Source: Mariniflexile sp. TRM1-10
Lineage (GTDB): Bacteria > Bacteroidota > Bacteroidia > Flavobacteriales > Flavobacteriaceae
DNA: 64,000 nt
Reading direction: 5' to 3'
Assembly: GCF_003425985.1 (NCBI RefSeq)
Contig: NZ_CP022985.1
Coordinates: 1,649,501 to 1,713,500, forward strand
Below are positions 54,582-63,928 of the stretch, piece after piece (position 1 is the stretch's first letter; the number at the start of each line of letters is the position of its first letter). The notes under the pieces were generated by a model. It did not search any database, was not told where the DNA came from, and saw only the letters and a list, made by a program, of their open reading frames with translations. The translations under genes and the position numbers were made by a program.

Positions 54582-55436
54582 TTATAATTGTTGAAGGTAT
54601 TCGCCATAACCACTTTTAAGTAAAGGTTCTGCAAGCTTATGCAATTGTATTCTATTTATATACCCCATTTTATAAGCTACCTCTTCTATACATCCTATTT
54701 TTTGCCCTTGGCGTTCTTCAATAACCTGCACAAACTGTGAGGCTTGCATTAATGATGTAAAAGTGCCTGTATCTAACCAAGCGGTACCTTTATCTAAAAT
54801 TTGAACTTTTAGGTTTCCTGATTTTAAATAAACTTTGTTAACATCGGTAATTTCCAGTTCGCCGCGTTTACTTGGTTGTATGTTTTTTGTTATGGAAACT
54901 ACCGAGTTATCGTAAAAATAAATACCCGGTACCGCATAGTTTGATTTTGGTTTTTCTGGTTTTTCTTCAATAGAAATTACGTGGTTCTGCTGGTCAAATT
55001 CTACCACACCATAGCGTTGAGGATCTTGAACATGATATGCAAAAATAACCCCTCCCTTTGGATTAACGGTAGCTTGCAACATGTCGTCTAGACCAGAGCC
55101 ATAAAAAATGTTGTCGCCCAAAATAAGTGCTACACTGTCATTTCCTATAAATGTTTCTCCTATTAAAAATGCTTCTGCTAACCCGTTGGGTTGCTCTTGT
55201 ATGGCGTATTCAAAAGTACATCCATAGTCTTTGCCATCGCCCAAAAGTTCTTTAAATCTCGGTGTGTCTTTAGAGGTTGAAATTATAAGGATTTCCCTGA
55301 TTCCTGCCGACATTAATGTTGTTAGCGGATAATATATCATGGGCTTATCATAAATAGGCATAAGCTGTTTACTTACCACTTTGGTAAGTGGGTGTAAACG
55401 GGTTCCTGAACCTCCTGCTAATATGATGCCTTTCAT
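54582..55436 (-). CDS. rfbA: Glucose-1-phosphate thymidylyltransferase
   Basis: A 284-residue enzyme. [18 protein letters not shown] is the nucleotide-binding signature, followed by LGDNIFYG and [15 protein letters not shown]. It commits glucose 1-phosphate to dTDP-rhamnose. An octamer array and a four-helix-bundle gene separate it from rfbB. Confidence 0.97.
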   Translation of the reverse strand: MKGIILAGGSGTRLHPLTKVVSKQLMPIYDKPMIYYPLTTLMSAGIREILIISTSKDTPRFKELLGDGKDYGCTFEYAIQEQPNGLAEAFLIGETFIGNDSVALILGDNIFYGSGLDDMLQATVNPKGGVIFAYHVQDPQRYGVVEFDQQNHVISIEEKPEKPKSNYAVPGIYFYDNSVVSITKNIQPSKRGELEITDVNKVYLKSGNLKVQILDKGTAWLDTGTFTSLMQASQFVQVIEERQGQKIGCIEEVAYKMGYINRIQLHKLAEPLLKSGYGEYLQQL

Positions 55437-55444
55437 TTTTTTGG

Positions 55445-55476
55445 GGTTATATGGTTATAAAGTTATGAGGTTATAG
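55445..55476. repeat. Octamer array, four units (left of four-helix-bundle gene)
   Basis: ggttatat, ggttataa, agttatga, ggttatag. The array on the far side of the gene (55865-55904) has the same unit in the opposite direction. Confidence 0.85.
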
Positions 55477-55484
55477 AGTGCTGT

Positions 55485-55838
55485 TCAATTTAAACTTTTT
55501 ATTAGATTTGAAAGCATGTTCCTAATAAAATAGATGCGCTTGTTTAGTTCTTCTACATTTTCCAAATATTGGATTCTTAATGCAATTTCCACTTGAGTCT
55601 CTACTTCTGAAAGTGACCCTAAAGCGATATATAAAAATCTAGAGAATTCTTTTCCTCCTTTTCTCCCTGCTCCTTCTGCAATGTTGGATGGTATTGAAAA
55701 TGAGGCTCTACGTAATTGAGACGTCAATCCAAAGGCTTCTTTTGAGGGAAACTGATCTGTTATACTATAAATCATAACAACAAAATCCATAGACTCCTGC
55801 CAAACTCTTAGATCTTTATGAGATTTCATCTTATCCAT
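55485..55838 (-). CDS. Four-helix-bundle protein (23S rRNA IVS-type)
   Basis: A 117-residue helical protein with the textbook family pattern: DLRVWQESMDFVVMIY, then FPSKEAFGLTSQLRRASFSIPSNIAEG in two blocks, and GSLSEVETQVEIA. It probably forms a pentamer-like helical bundle, as structures of the family do, and may bind nucleic acid; no function is proven. It interrupts the rfbB-rfbA pair and is framed by inverted octamer arrays. Confidence 0.93.
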   Translation of the reverse strand: MDKMKSHKDLRVWQESMDFVVMIYSITDQFPSKEAFGLTSQLRRASFSIPSNIAEGAGRKGGKEFSRFLYIALGSLSEVETQVEIALRIQYLENVEELNKRIYFIRNMLSNLIKSLN

Positions 55839-55864
55839 TGTTTATATTATAGTTAAGCTGTCCT

Positions 55865-55904
55865 TCTTAACCTCGTAACCATATAACCGTATAACTTTAT
55901 AACC
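55865..55904. repeat. Octamer array, five units (right of four-helix-bundle gene)
   Basis: On the plus strand tcttaacc, tcgtaacc, atataacc, gtataact, ttataacc. The minus strand reads ggttataa-type octamers, so the two arrays are inverted around the gene. It ends a few bases before the rfbB stop. Confidence 0.85.
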
Positions 55905-55910
55905 TTTTAG

Positions 55911-56954
55911 TTAACTATACTGCTTTTCATAATATAATTGATACTCCCCACTCGTTACATGATCAAGCCAATCTTCATTGCTTAAATACCAATCTATGGT
56001 TTTGTTTAAACCCTCTTCAAAAGTAACCGACGGTTTCCAGCCTAATTCTTTATTGATTTTTGAGGCGTCAATAGCGTATCTTAAATCATGTCCCGGGCGG
56101 TCTTTTACATAGGTTATTAACTTCTCTGAAGTCCCTTTTTGCCTATTTAGTTTTTCATCCATTTGTTGGCACAACAACTTAACCAAATCGATGTTTTTCC
56201 ATTCGTTAAAGCCACCAATATTATAGGTTTCGTAGTTTTTTCCTTTATGAAAAACTAAATCGATGGCAACGGCATGATCTTTTACATACAACCAATCTCT
56301 AGTATAATTGCCATCGCCATAAACAGGTAACGGTTTATTATTTATGATATTATTTATAAATAACGGAATTAACTTTTCAGGAAATTGGTTTTGCCCATAA
56401 TTATTGGAACAATTTGTTATAACATAAGGCATGCCATAAGTTTCTCCATAAGCTCTCACAAAATGGTCTGAACTAGCTTTTGATGCTGAATAAGGCGAGC
56501 TTGGATCATAAGAAGTTGTTTCTGTAAATAACCCTGTTTCTCCTAAAGTTCCATAAACCTCATCGGTACTAATGTGATAAAACAGCTTGTTGTTAAAGTT
56601 GTTTTTCCATGTGTTTTTAAATGCATTTAAAAGAATCATAGTGCCAATTACGTTCGTTTTCACAAACGCCAATGGATCTTTTATAGATCGATCTACATGA
56701 GACTCAGCTGCTAAGTGGATAACACTTTCAAACTTGTGTGTTTCAAATAATTCGTTTATAAAAGTTTCGTTTGTAATATCTCCCTTTATAAAAGTATAGT
56801 TTGGTTTGTTTTCTATGTTTTTTAAGTTTTCTAAATTACCAGCATAGGTAAGGGCATCTAAATTAAAAATATGATAATTTGGATACTTTTCAACAAACAA
56901 CCTTACTACATGAGACCCAATAAACCCTGCTCCTCCAGTAATTAAAATCTTCAT
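55911..56954 (-). CDS. rfbB: dTDP-glucose 4,6-dehydratase
   Basis: A 347-residue SDR: ITGGAGFIGSHV (4-15), STDEVYG with the catalytic Asp-Glu, and YSASKASSDH with Tyr-x3-Lys. It feeds RfbC and RfbD. It is first in the rfb group; 100 bases with no recognisable promoter separate it from the Wzz-like gene. Confidence 0.97.
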   Translation of the reverse strand: MKILITGGAGFIGSHVVRLFVEKYPNYHIFNLDALTYAGNLENLKNIENKPNYTFIKGDITNETFINELFETHKFESVIHLAAESHVDRSIKDPLAFVKTNVIGTMILLNAFKNTWKNNFNNKLFYHISTDEVYGTLGETGLFTETTSYDPSSPYSASKASSDHFVRAYGETYGMPYVITNCSNNYGQNQFPEKLIPLFINNIINNKPLPVYGDGNYTRDWLYVKDHAVAIDLVFHKGKNYETYNIGGFNEWKNIDLVKLLCQQMDEKLNRQKGTSEKLITYVKDRPGHDLRYAIDASKINKELGWKPSVTFEEGLNKTIDWYLSNEDWLDHVTSGEYQLYYEKQYS

Positions 56955-57055
56955 CTGTTTCTTTTTATTGTTTTTTAATTGTCAGATAGAATACCCTGAA
57001 TAATCATCCTCGGGAGTGTGAATGCTATTCTCATGGCACTTCAATTTATTACAAT

Positions 57056-58129
57056 CTATTTTTTACTTTGTTTATTCAAATATTTTCCCAGCCCTATAAA
57101 AGTAAACACTAAAAGAGTTGCTACAAATAAAATTAATGGCAATAAGAATTTCTTTTTATCATACCATTCCCTAATATCATAACCTGACTGTGGGAAATTA
57201 GCCAAAACATTAACAACATTCTTTTGCCTAACAATAGCACTATCCAAAACTCTTCTTCTTTCCTCAAGCCACAACCGTCGTTCAAGAAGTTTAGACTCAT
57301 CAACCATTAAACTTCCTCCAGATGATTCTGCATCTCCCATGTACAGATTAGTGCCTGAACCGGGAATTGGCTCTTTTTTAGATTCATTGATTCTAATCTG
57401 TAAGTATTCTTTAACCAACGTATCTGTTTTTTGGATTTGGTTTTTAAGCACAGAATCCTTTCTAACTAAAATGTCATTATTGACTTTTGCCAATTCATTT
57501 AAATAGGTGTTTCCAGAGATGCCTTTAATGAAAGCTTGTTCTATCTTTTTATAAATGTTTTTATCTGTAGAAGCTACTCCAATTCTATGAATTGGAAAAT
57601 TATAAGCTGTTAATGAGTTTTTATATCTTTCATAAGTCATCTCTAAACGAGAAACAGAATCTAATCGTTCATAAAAACCAGAATACATTTCAGCAATATT
57701 ATTTTCATCCACATCTGCCTCAATATAAAAACCCTTTAAATGAACTGCCTCATCAGTGGAAATACTTAATTTCTGAGCTAATCCTAATGTATCCTTATCA
57801 ATATTTGCTAATTGATGAAACTGTTTTACATTTTCATAAACCTGTCTGGCTGAATTAAAATTAGTTTCAATAAACATATTAGCTCCATAAAGTTTGTCAG
57901 AATTCTTATCAAGAATAAACCCTATAACAACTCCTAAAATAATTGCAGCTGCATACCAAACCAAACGTCTATAAATATGTATTAGCAATAATAAAAATAT
58001 GTTATAAATACCAATAAAAATACTTGCAATAAATTTGAAGAAACGATCAAACGCATTTCCTATTAATTTAAATAATTGACCTAAATCTACTTCTTCAGAT
58101 TGCTTTGGTTGTGGCAATTCTTTACTCAT
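57056..58129 (-). CDS. Wzz-like chain-length determinant
   Basis: A 357-residue protein with N-terminal helices (about 33-75), a long periplasmic helical region, and a C-terminal membrane helix (about 330-349, LLPLILFVATLLVFTFIGLG). This topology is that of polysaccharide co-polymerases that set chain length. There is no kinase domain, so it is Wzz-like rather than Wzc-like. It probably works with the Wzy-like protein downstream. Confidence 0.8.
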   Translation of the reverse strand: MSKELPQPKQSEEVDLGQLFKLIGNAFDRFFKFIASIFIGIYNIFLLLLIHIYRRLVWYAAAIILGVVIGFILDKNSDKLYGANMFIETNFNSARQVYENVKQFHQLANIDKDTLGLAQKLSISTDEAVHLKGFYIEADVDENNIAEMYSGFYERLDSVSRLEMTYERYKNSLTAYNFPIHRIGVASTDKNIYKKIEQAFIKGISGNTYLNELAKVNNDILVRKDSVLKNQIQKTDTLVKEYLQIRINESKKEPIPGSGTNLYMGDAESSGGSLMVDESKLLERRLWLEERRRVLDSAIVRQKNVVNVLANFPQSGYDIREWYDKKKFLLPLILFVATLLVFTFIGLGKYLNKQSKK

Positions 58130-58143
58130 AATATTAATAATTA

Positions 58144-59835
58144 TTAATTAAAAACTTGTTCTATTATTTTTCTTGTAATTAAATAGGTTGGTTTTACACC
58201 AGTAGTGCCTAAACCTCCCGAAGCTAATGTGGCTCCTGTTTCTAATGGATTGTCACTGGCATAATAAGCGTACCTTACCTTAACATCAGGGCTTATACTT
58301 CGCCTTACTTTTGAGGCTGCTTGAATGGCTTTTTGATAATGTGCACCTTCCATTTCTAAACCAATAACACGCCATGTCGAATGGTAAAAGAATTTTAAAA
58401 TATCTTTATTTTGTAATGAAGTTCCTAAAACAGTAATCATAGTGCCTTCATACACATCAATACCATGGCCTTCTAAATCTTGCTTTAAAAGTTCGTTGGT
58501 GAATGGGTAATTATCGGCTGTTCCTTCAAAAATATGGGCAGTTGGAATCATGATATCACCTTTACCTCCTTCTAAAATACCAGCTTTTCCCATAATGGAT
58601 ATAGATTCTATATTCAAATGAATTTTGTGTCCTTTTACTTTATAAGGCTTTAACAACTCGTCTATGGTTTCATAAGCTTGTTCTCCAAAAGCATAATCCA
58701 TAACTAAAATAACCGGTTTTTCAGATGCTATTTTGGCTTCATTGACTTGAATATTCAACTTTGAAACATCTAACTTGCTCGTATCAAAAATTTGAACATC
58801 TATTTTAGTCCCCGAGGCATCTTCAATATAAATCATGCCATTTTTTAACGCTTCTTTAGTTACTTTATTTCGTAAATCATCATTTTCCCTCTTGCTTAAA
58901 GATTCATAAACACTATAAACATCTTTTGATGCAGGAGTTTTTAAAGTTGATGGAGCATAAAGCGTGTTCATAACACTATGCATATTAGCACTAATAATAT
59001 GTATTGGTCTTTCCAATAAATTGTTTTTGTAAAGAACGCCCTTAATGGTATCTGCCCAAATTTCACCATGAATATGATGTCCCAGGCGCTCTCTTAAAAC
59101 AGGACTAAACGTAACGGTACGTTTGTTTGTATTAAGTTGCTCTTCTATAGCCAGTTTTCCTAACCAATACACAATATGCAACAAGCGTTCTGGTTGTGTT
59201 GGTGTTGCAAAATCTGAATATGCAGCTCTTAACTCGTTAAACGTGCGTCCTAAAATATTGGCAGTATGTGTTATGGCTATTTCGCGTTCCTCTTGTGTGA
59301 GTTTCTTTTTTGACAAAACCGCATTTTCAAGTTTGGTCCAATCACGGGTTGTAGAACCACTTTCATCAATTAAAACACGACTGCTAATTTTATGGGATTC
59401 TATAAAAAGAAATGTAAGATGTGTTAAAATATCATAGATTTCCGAACGACCTCGGGTAATCTCAATATTCATTTGCTCTGCATCAATTCTGTAGCAATTT
59501 CTACGTCTTTTTTCAGGTATGATGGGCTTGAAATGTGAGTCGGAATATCCCTCATCACTTGTTAAGTTTATAAAAGTGCATTCTTCAATACCAACAGGCA
59601 ATCTATCGATTACATAAAGTAAACCCTCTAATTCTGCTTTTTCTTCGCCTATAGAACCGTAAATTTCTGGTCTTAATAACAACAGGGATTGACGAAGTGT
59701 TTCGCCCGAAACACCCATAGGTTTATAAAATCCTCTGTTAAACAAATGGCGCATAGTAATATACATCCGTTCAATGGCATTCGAGCTTTCTTGGGCTCTC
59801 GTTCTTTCGTGATGCTTTTTGTTACTCATACTCAT
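58144..59835 (-). CDS. DUF6909-like protein with nucleoside-phosphorylase-like C-terminus
   Basis: A 563-residue soluble protein. The N-terminal half is helical with no motif I recognise. The C-terminal part (about 375-563) reads like the nucleoside phosphorylase/nucleosidase fold: IPTAHIFEGTADNYPF resembles a substrate loop, VIGLEMEGAHY resembles the purine-nucleoside MEG motif, and YYASDNPLE resembles the catalytic Ser/Asp-Asn region. I recall it annotated as DUF6909 in flavobacteria. A nucleosidase role is inference. A minus-strand TATATTTG box lies at 59847-59854. Confidence 0.65.
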   Translation of the reverse strand: MSMSNKKHHERTRAQESSNAIERMYITMRHLFNRGFYKPMGVSGETLRQSLLLLRPEIYGSIGEEKAELEGLLYVIDRLPVGIEECTFINLTSDEGYSDSHFKPIIPEKRRRNCYRIDAEQMNIEITRGRSEIYDILTHLTFLFIESHKISSRVLIDESGSTTRDWTKLENAVLSKKKLTQEEREIAITHTANILGRTFNELRAAYSDFATPTQPERLLHIVYWLGKLAIEEQLNTNKRTVTFSPVLRERLGHHIHGEIWADTIKGVLYKNNLLERPIHIISANMHSVMNTLYAPSTLKTPASKDVYSVYESLSKRENDDLRNKVTKEALKNGMIYIEDASGTKIDVQIFDTSKLDVSKLNIQVNEAKIASEKPVILVMDYAFGEQAYETIDELLKPYKVKGHKIHLNIESISIMGKAGILEGGKGDIMIPTAHIFEGTADNYPFTNELLKQDLEGHGIDVYEGTMITVLGTSLQNKDILKFFYHSTWRVIGLEMEGAHYQKAIQAASKVRRSISPDVKVRYAYYASDNPLETGATLASGGLGTTGVKPTYLITRKIIEQVFN

Positions 59836-59866
59836 TTTTAACGCAACAAATATACTACTATTTGAT

Positions 59867-61360
59867 TTAATTTATGTGCGGAAACCCCTCAACTATTTTT
59901 CTGTCATTCGATAATCTTGGAAGTTTATTTTGTCCTCCTAATTTTCCAATGGATTTCATATACTCCTGAAATCCGCCTTTTTTAACTTTCGTTATTCTAA
60001 GTGGCTGTAATACTTTGCCTTGTATCAAATCGAAATAATAACTATTTTGCTTTTGAAGTGATGTATCTATTTTTTTAGCTAAAGCAGAAACATCTTCCGG
60101 TTCGTTTTCAAATTCTATAAACCATTCGTGGTAAGGCAATCCTTCTAATGGATTAATTTGCGGAGCCACTGTAAATTCGGTAACTCTTATATTTGAATTT
60201 AAAGTTGCTTCTTGCATCGCTTGTTCTACTTCTTTACCAATAACGTGTTCACCAAAAGCTGAGATAAAATGTTTTATACGCCCAGAAACAATAACACGAT
60301 ATGGTTTTGTTGCAGTAAACTGTACTGTATCGCCAATATTATAAGCCCAAAGTCCGGCATTTGTTGAAATAATCATAACATAGTTCACACCAACCTCAAC
60401 GTCTTTAATGGTAATTCGTTTGGGATTTTCATTAAAAAACTCATCAGCTTTAATAAATTCATAAAAAATACCTGAATTTAACTGAAGCAGCATCCCTTTT
60501 TCATTCTGTTTGTCTTGAAACGCAAAAAAACCTTCACTGGCAGGGTACAACTCTATGCTATCTACTTTTCTACCAATTAAATTTTCAAATTTAGCACGAT
60601 AAGGTTCGTAATTTACACCTCCGAAAATAAAGAGGTTGAAGTTTTTAAAAATGTCGCCTACTTTTTTTCCTGTTTTTTGCTGGAGCTTTTCAAAATACAT
60701 TTGTACCCACGATGGTATGCCCGAAATGATTGTCATGTTCTCCGGGAGTGTTTCCTCAACAATCGCATCCACTTTGGTTTCCCAATCTTCAATACAGTTG
60801 GTTTCCCAAGATGGCAATCGGTTCTTTTGAAGATATTTAGGCACATAATGCGCTACAATACCCGAAAGGCGTCCTAATTGGATGCCGTTCTGTTCTTTAA
60901 GAATAGGACTTCCTTGAAGAAAAATCATTTTCCCATCTACAAATTTGCTGTTTCCTGTTTCGTTAATATACATTAAAATAGCATTTCTGGCAGCTTCTAC
61001 ATGATAGGGCATGCTTTCTTTTGAAATTGGAATGTATTTAGAACCCGACGTAGTTCCCGAGGTTTTTGCAAAATAAAGGGGCTTACCTTTCCAAAGAATA
61101 TCTTCTTCACCTGCAACAACACGCTCTACATAAGGTTTTAAATCTTCATAATCCCGTATGGGCACCCTTTTTACAAAATCTTCATAAGAATTAATACTTA
61201 TAAAATCGTGGTCTTTACCAAATTGGGTGCTAACAGCTTCTGAAATTAGGTTTTGAAATACCTTTTCTTGAGTTTCAAAAGGTTTTTTTGCCCACTTTTG
61301 AATGTTGTAATGGACCCGTTTTGCAAAAGGTTTTGCTAAAGCCGATTTTATTGATATCAT
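59867..61360 (-). CDS. GH3 auxin-responsive promoter family protein
   Basis: A 497-residue adenylate-forming protein. FAKTSGTTSGSKYIPIS is the ATP loop, YPASEGFFAFQ and YNIGDTVQF are the further firefly-type motifs in GH3 order. Plant GH3 enzymes join amino acids to hormone acids; the bacterial substrate is unknown. The gene is conserved beside M23 and tatA in this family of bacteria. Confidence 0.92.
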   Translation of the reverse strand: MISIKSALAKPFAKRVHYNIQKWAKKPFETQEKVFQNLISEAVSTQFGKDHDFISINSYEDFVKRVPIRDYEDLKPYVERVVAGEEDILWKGKPLYFAKTSGTTSGSKYIPISKESMPYHVEAARNAILMYINETGNSKFVDGKMIFLQGSPILKEQNGIQLGRLSGIVAHYVPKYLQKNRLPSWETNCIEDWETKVDAIVEETLPENMTIISGIPSWVQMYFEKLQQKTGKKVGDIFKNFNLFIFGGVNYEPYRAKFENLIGRKVDSIELYPASEGFFAFQDKQNEKGMLLQLNSGIFYEFIKADEFFNENPKRITIKDVEVGVNYVMIISTNAGLWAYNIGDTVQFTATKPYRVIVSGRIKHFISAFGEHVIGKEVEQAMQEATLNSNIRVTEFTVAPQINPLEGLPYHEWFIEFENEPEDVSALAKKIDTSLQKQNSYYFDLIQGKVLQPLRITKVKKGGFQEYMKSIGKLGGQNKLPRLSNDRKIVEGFPHIN

Positions 61361-61373
61361 CTGTTGTTTTTAA

Positions 61374-61429
61374 GGTTATGGGGTTATGAGGTTATAAAAT
61401 TAATCATCAATCGTTAATCATCATTCGTT
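61374..61429. repeat. Octamer then heptamer arrays between GH3 and M23 genes
   Basis: Octamers ggttatgg, ggttatga, ggttataa (61374-61397), then heptamers aatcatc, aatcgtt, aatcatc, attcgtt (61402-61429). The octamer unit is the same as that around the four-helix-bundle gene at 55485, but no gene is present. Confidence 0.8.
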
Positions 61430-61432
61430 AAA

Positions 61433-62302
61433 TTATTTAAAATCTATGAAGTTTGTTGGGTTTATAGGGTAACCATCGTTCCAAAGTTCGAAATGCAAAT
61501 GCGGACCGGTAGAAAGTTCCCCAGCATTTCCTGCAGTTGCAATAACTTCACCGGCCTTAACTAAATCACCTTGGGTTTTTGTTAAAGCTGAATTGTGTTT
61601 ATATACTGAAATTAACCCATAACTATGTTCAATAATTACAACATATCCTGTATTGGCGGTCCATTCAGCAAAAATAACAATACCGTCGGCAGTTGCTTTT
61701 ATGGGCGTTCCTTTAGCAACTACAATATCGACTGCAAAATGTTTGTTTTTTACATTATACGATTCGCTTATAGTACCATTTACAGGAGGAAATAATACAA
61801 AATTGGACGCAGATGTTGCCGACTCAAATAAATTGTATTTATCCTCTTTATCTACTTTTTGTCTTAAAATGGAGTCTTCGGCTGTTGGTTTTAAGTTTAC
61901 TTCGCTGGCTTCCAATTTAACTGCTTGAATAATGGAATCTCTAGAAAAATCTACCGTGCTAACTTCACCCTGCAAAACCTTTTTTATGGATGCATAATAA
62001 CGATCGTTCATAGCAATTACTTGCTGTAATGAGTCCGTTTTATAATTCAATTCCGTTGCTTTTTTCTTTAATGAAGCAGAGGAATATCCCGGTATATATT
62101 CTTTTAAAGAAGTAAATGCAATAAGCATGGTTGTCCCTGCAATTAAAATAATTGCCGACAAAGAAGCTAAAACAAACACATTTAAGCGCGTTAACTTAAT
62201 TGATAAGCGTTCTTCAAATGTATGCTCGTTAAGTATCACCAATCGGTACTTATCAAGTAATTTTCGTTTTATCTTTCTTTTTTCTGGTTTCTTTGTGTTC
62301 AT
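61433..62302 (-). CDS. M23 family metallopeptidase
   Basis: A 289-residue membrane-anchored peptidoglycan endopeptidase. A positively charged N-terminus, one helix at about 43-64, a short coiled coil, and a full LytM domain (about 175-289). Zinc ligands are intact: H188 and D192 (HFAVD), H270 in HLH (268-270), with H236 nearby. It should cut cross-links in the periplasm. A minus-strand TAATTTTG box at 62309-62316 lies just before the ATG. Confidence 0.92.
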   Translation of the reverse strand: MNTKKPEKRKIKRKLLDKYRLVILNEHTFEERLSIKLTRLNVFVLASLSAIILIAGTTMLIAFTSLKEYIPGYSSASLKKKATELNYKTDSLQQVIAMNDRYYASIKKVLQGEVSTVDFSRDSIIQAVKLEASEVNLKPTAEDSILRQKVDKEDKYNLFESATSASNFVLFPPVNGTISESYNVKNKHFAVDIVVAKGTPIKATADGIVIFAEWTANTGYVVIIEHSYGLISVYKHNSALTKTQGDLVKAGEVIATAGNAGELSTGPHLHFELWNDGYPINPTNFIDFK

Positions 62303-62390
62303 CTTAAGACAAAATTAAATAAAAATATGGCAAGACTGGTTGCTTTATACTAAAGTTATATCCAAAACGATTTTATTAAACTTTAATTAC

Positions 62391-62398
62391 TAACTTTG
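62391..62398 (+). promoter_or_regulatory. Putative -7 box of tatA
   Basis: TAACTTTG, 20 bases before the tatA ATG. No convincing -33 element. Confidence 0.4.
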
Positions 62399-62417
62399 CA
62401 CAATAAAATTAGTAGTT

Positions 62418-62609
62418 ATGATTTCATTAAGTATTTTAGGAGCTATCGGTCCGATGCAAGTCGTATTGATAATTGTGGTTGTTCTATTATTATTTGGAGG
62501 AAAGAAAATTCCTGAATTAATGAGAGGGCTGGGAAGTGGTATTAAAGAATTTAAAGATGCCAGTAAAGAAGACGATAGTAAAGAGAACAAAAAAGAGGAT
62601 AAAAAGTAA
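62418..62609 (+). CDS. tatA: Twin-arginine translocase subunit TatA/TatE
   Basis: A 63-residue protein: one membrane helix (VVLIIVVVLLLFGGKKIPEL, with the conserved Phe-Gly hinge), an amphipathic helix (LMRGLGSGIKEFKDA) and a charged tail. It forms the pore part of the Tat pathway. tatC is not in this window. A very strong terminator follows. Confidence 0.93.
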   Translation: MISLSILGAIGPMQVVLIIVVVLLLFGGKKIPELMRGLGSGIKEFKDASKEDDSKENKKEDKK

Positions 62610-62625
62610 TTGCCTTGCTTTTTTA

Positions 62626-62673
62626 CATAAAACAAAAAAGACCAGCATTTATGCTGGTCTTTTTTGTTTTATG
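62626..62673. terminator. Bidirectional terminator after tatA
   Basis: A perfect 23-bp inverted repeat (62626-62648 and 62651-62673) with a two-base spacer. The core is accagcat/atgctggt with A-rich and T-rich flanks on either side, so it ends transcripts from both strands. Confidence 0.92.
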
Positions 62674-62895
62674 TAGTCAGTATAATTTAGTACACGACAA
62701 AAATTCAATATATTCAGATATCAGTCTGAGCCTTTCAGAAGCTACTCTTTTATCTTCAAATAAAAACACATTTTCATTTTCGATAATGCTCAAGATAAAT
62801 TAAAGTCGAAGGCATTGGAAATATTATTTTTAATCGCATTTCAACTGCGCTAAATGTGACACTTTTCAATTTTTATCATCTACTAAATAGTATAC
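62674..62895. other. Intergenic region with a short minus-strand open frame
   Basis: 222 bases. A frame of 40 codons is open on the minus strand (62677-62799), ending in protein-like sequence (FLFEDKRVASERLRLISEY) but without an ATG; it is just downstream of the DUF4837 gene. It may be the tail of a decayed gene. Nothing else is recognisable. Confidence 0.35.
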
Positions 62896-63903
62896 CTAAT
62901 CTATTTTAACCGATCTAATTATAGACTCTAATTCTAACATATAATCACGCTTTTCTACTGATGGAGCAAAGGCAAAACCTTCAACAACGACCCAACGTTT
63001 ATTAATTTTATCTTCAATAGCGTAACTAATAAATGGTCCACCCATAAAATCTTCTTTTAAATCCCATAATCCTTTGGTTTCAATCGCTGGTTTGTTGTCT
63101 ACAATCGTCTCTGATATATAAGGAGCATAAGAGTCTTCAGTAGTCATATACGATTCTATTTTCTCACCATTTGCTTTTATTTCACCATCTTGTCTTCCTT
63201 TAATATAAGCTTTACCAATAGAGTCTCTTAACTTAACTATTTGGTTTGCTAAGCTGTCATTTCGCTTAATGGCAGAATAAGGCACTTCAAAAATCATTAA
63301 ATTGGTGGTTCCTGTGGTAATGTCTTTTCTAATCCAAAAGAAATTATCACTTTCTTTTGCTATTCTGTATGCAGAAGGAAATTGAATGGTTAACCCAAGT
63401 TTTTTTTGAATTGAGGTAAAATTGTGAGGTGATTTGGCCATTTGACGTCTCCTTTCCGCAATCTCTTCGTTTCTAAATGTTTTAACTATTTTTGATGCAT
63501 TATCGTTCAAAACATCTATAATTTGTTCTCTAGATTTTCCCTTAATTATAATAACTTTTTGAGGTTGTGCATAAACATTATTTAAAGTTTCTATGTCCGC
63601 TTCCTTATTTACTTCTATTTTTAAAATGGTTCTATTTTTTGTAACAAATCCTGAAAAAACCGATGGTGGAATTTGGCTAATGGTAAACATGGGTTCGTCT
63701 TGTGGTAGCCCATAAATTGGAGCTGTAAGCACATTTCTAATAGCATCTCCTACACTACCATCCCACAATTCGTTATCTATAACTACCGATACGTTGTTAA
63801 TGTTTCCTGATGAGTCTAAAAGCATCTTTTCGTTAGATGATTTTTTGTCGCCACAAGAAATAAATAGGGTTAGTAAAACTGCTGAAAAAATAATATTTCG
63901 CAT
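62896..63903 (-). CDS. DUF4837 family lipoprotein
   Basis: A 335-residue lipoprotein (C17 in FISCGDK). A mixed alpha/beta body contains IDNELWDGSVGDAIRNVL and GLWDLKEDFMGGPFISY, blocks I associate with DUF4837, found only in Bacteroidota. The function is unknown. It follows the LysM gene at the right edge by 25 bases, hinting at a cell-wall role. Confidence 0.85.
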   Translation of the reverse strand: MRNIIFSAVLLTLFISCGDKKSSNEKMLLDSSGNINNVSVVIDNELWDGSVGDAIRNVLTAPIYGLPQDEPMFTISQIPPSVFSGFVTKNRTILKIEVNKEADIETLNNVYAQPQKVIIIKGKSREQIIDVLNDNASKIVKTFRNEEIAERRRQMAKSPHNFTSIQKKLGLTIQFPSAYRIAKESDNFFWIRKDITTGTTNLMIFEVPYSAIKRNDSLANQIVKLRDSIGKAYIKGRQDGEIKANGEKIESYMTTEDSYAPYISETIVDNKPAIETKGLWDLKEDFMGGPFISYAIEDKINKRWVVVEGFAFAPSVEKRDYMLELESIIRSVKID

Positions 63904-63928
63904 AATTTAAATTAGGTTTAAGGAAAGT

